NCBI GenBank assembly: GCA_022865555.1
Contig: JALHTD010000144.1
Location: 1 to 7,156 of the forward strand
Direction: 5' to 3'
DNA: 7,156 nt
Source of the DNA: Thermoanaerobaculaceae bacterium
GTDB lineage: Bacteria > Acidobacteriota > Thermoanaerobaculia > Thermoanaerobaculales > Thermoanaerobaculaceae
Each line of letters begins with the position of its first letter. Position 1 is the first letter of the stretch. The translations under genes and the position numbers were made by a program. A model generated the notes under the pieces. It had not been told where the DNA came from, did no database searches, and saw only the letters and a list, made by a program, of their open reading frames with translations. Shown in pieces: positions 7,022 through 7,156 of this stretch.

Positions 7022-7027
7022 ATTGTA
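7022..7027 (-). promoter_or_regulatory. Candidate -10 box for glmS
   Basis: TACAAT on the minus strand (5/6 to consensus) in an otherwise GC-rich region, about 79 bases before the start codon. No convincing -35 lies at 16-18 bp. No glmS-ribozyme core was recognised in the short leader, although such ribozymes are largely a Gram-positive feature. Confidence 0.3.
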
Positions 7028-7090
7028 GTACCAGCAGCTTGTGGGAACTGGGCGGGCGGGGGCGCCCGCGCTACGTTCTTGTTTCTTGTG

Positions 7091-7112
7091 GCGCGGCTGC
7101 CCTCAGCCGCGC
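7091..7112. repeat. Strong GC hairpin upstream of glmS
   Basis: A perfect 9-bp stem GCGCGGCTG / CAGCCGCGC with a CCCT loop, unrelated in sequence to the 36-bp palindromes at the DUF559 gene. It has no T-run on either strand, so an intrinsic terminator is unlikely. It resembles short dispersed palindromes seen in intergenic regions. The remaining bases to 7156 show no gene. Confidence 0.55.
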
Positions 7113-7156
7113 ATCCTTGCGGGCCTGCCTCTGTAAACCCCGGTAGAATCCGCGCG

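Noticed and set aside
7117..7149. Plus-strand promoter at the right edge (TTGCGG and TAGAAT)
   Set aside because: The spacing is 21 bp and no downstream gene is visible before the window ends, so it cannot be supported.

Overview
The window is GC-rich bacterial chromosomal DNA with tightly packed genes. Likely source is a Gram-negative soil or sediment lineage such as Acidobacteriota or a similar uncultured phylum. This rests on a secreted protein with a TonB-C-like terminus, dispersed GC-rich palindromic repeats, a chromosomal vapBC module and a NatAB-type exporter. The lineage is inference; there is no rRNA or other phylogenetic marker here.

Layout, left to right. (1) 12-2305, plus strand: a translationally coupled ABC exporter of the NatA/NatB type (ATPase, then ABC-2 permease, ATGA overlap). 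(2) 2306-2908: a small accessory island built around a DUF559 (Vsr-like endonuclease fold) gene at 2471-2812. Four copies of one palindromic repeat surround it: two in direct orientation upstream, one inverted copy that supplies the gene's last codons and stop, and one direct copy downstream. Between the two upstream copies lies a perfect 47-bp duplicate of the gene's own catalytic-core codons. A 20-bp perfect palindrome covers the gene's GTG start. (3) 3002-4099, minus strand: a signal-peptide-bearing protein of 365 aa with a TonB-C-like C-terminus. (4) 4241-4438, minus strand: a 5'-truncated amidohydrolase remnant. It ends exactly where the promoter of a plus-strand vapBC toxin-antitoxin pair (4439-5059) begins. 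(5) 5153-6943, minus strand: glmS, glutamine-fructose-6-phosphate aminotransferase. An in-frame amber codon cuts off the last 17 residues, although those codons, including the expected catalytic lysine, remain intact. (6) 6944-7156: the glmS upstream region and a strong GC hairpin, with no gene seen.

The most interesting items are the DUF559 gene with its palindromic repeats and self-derived 47-bp fragment, which look like a REP/REPtron-style non-autonomous element, and the amber codon immediately before the catalytic tail of GlmS. The natAB, vapBC and glmS identifications are secure at family level. The roles of the DUF559 island and of the secreted protein are not established by the sequence.
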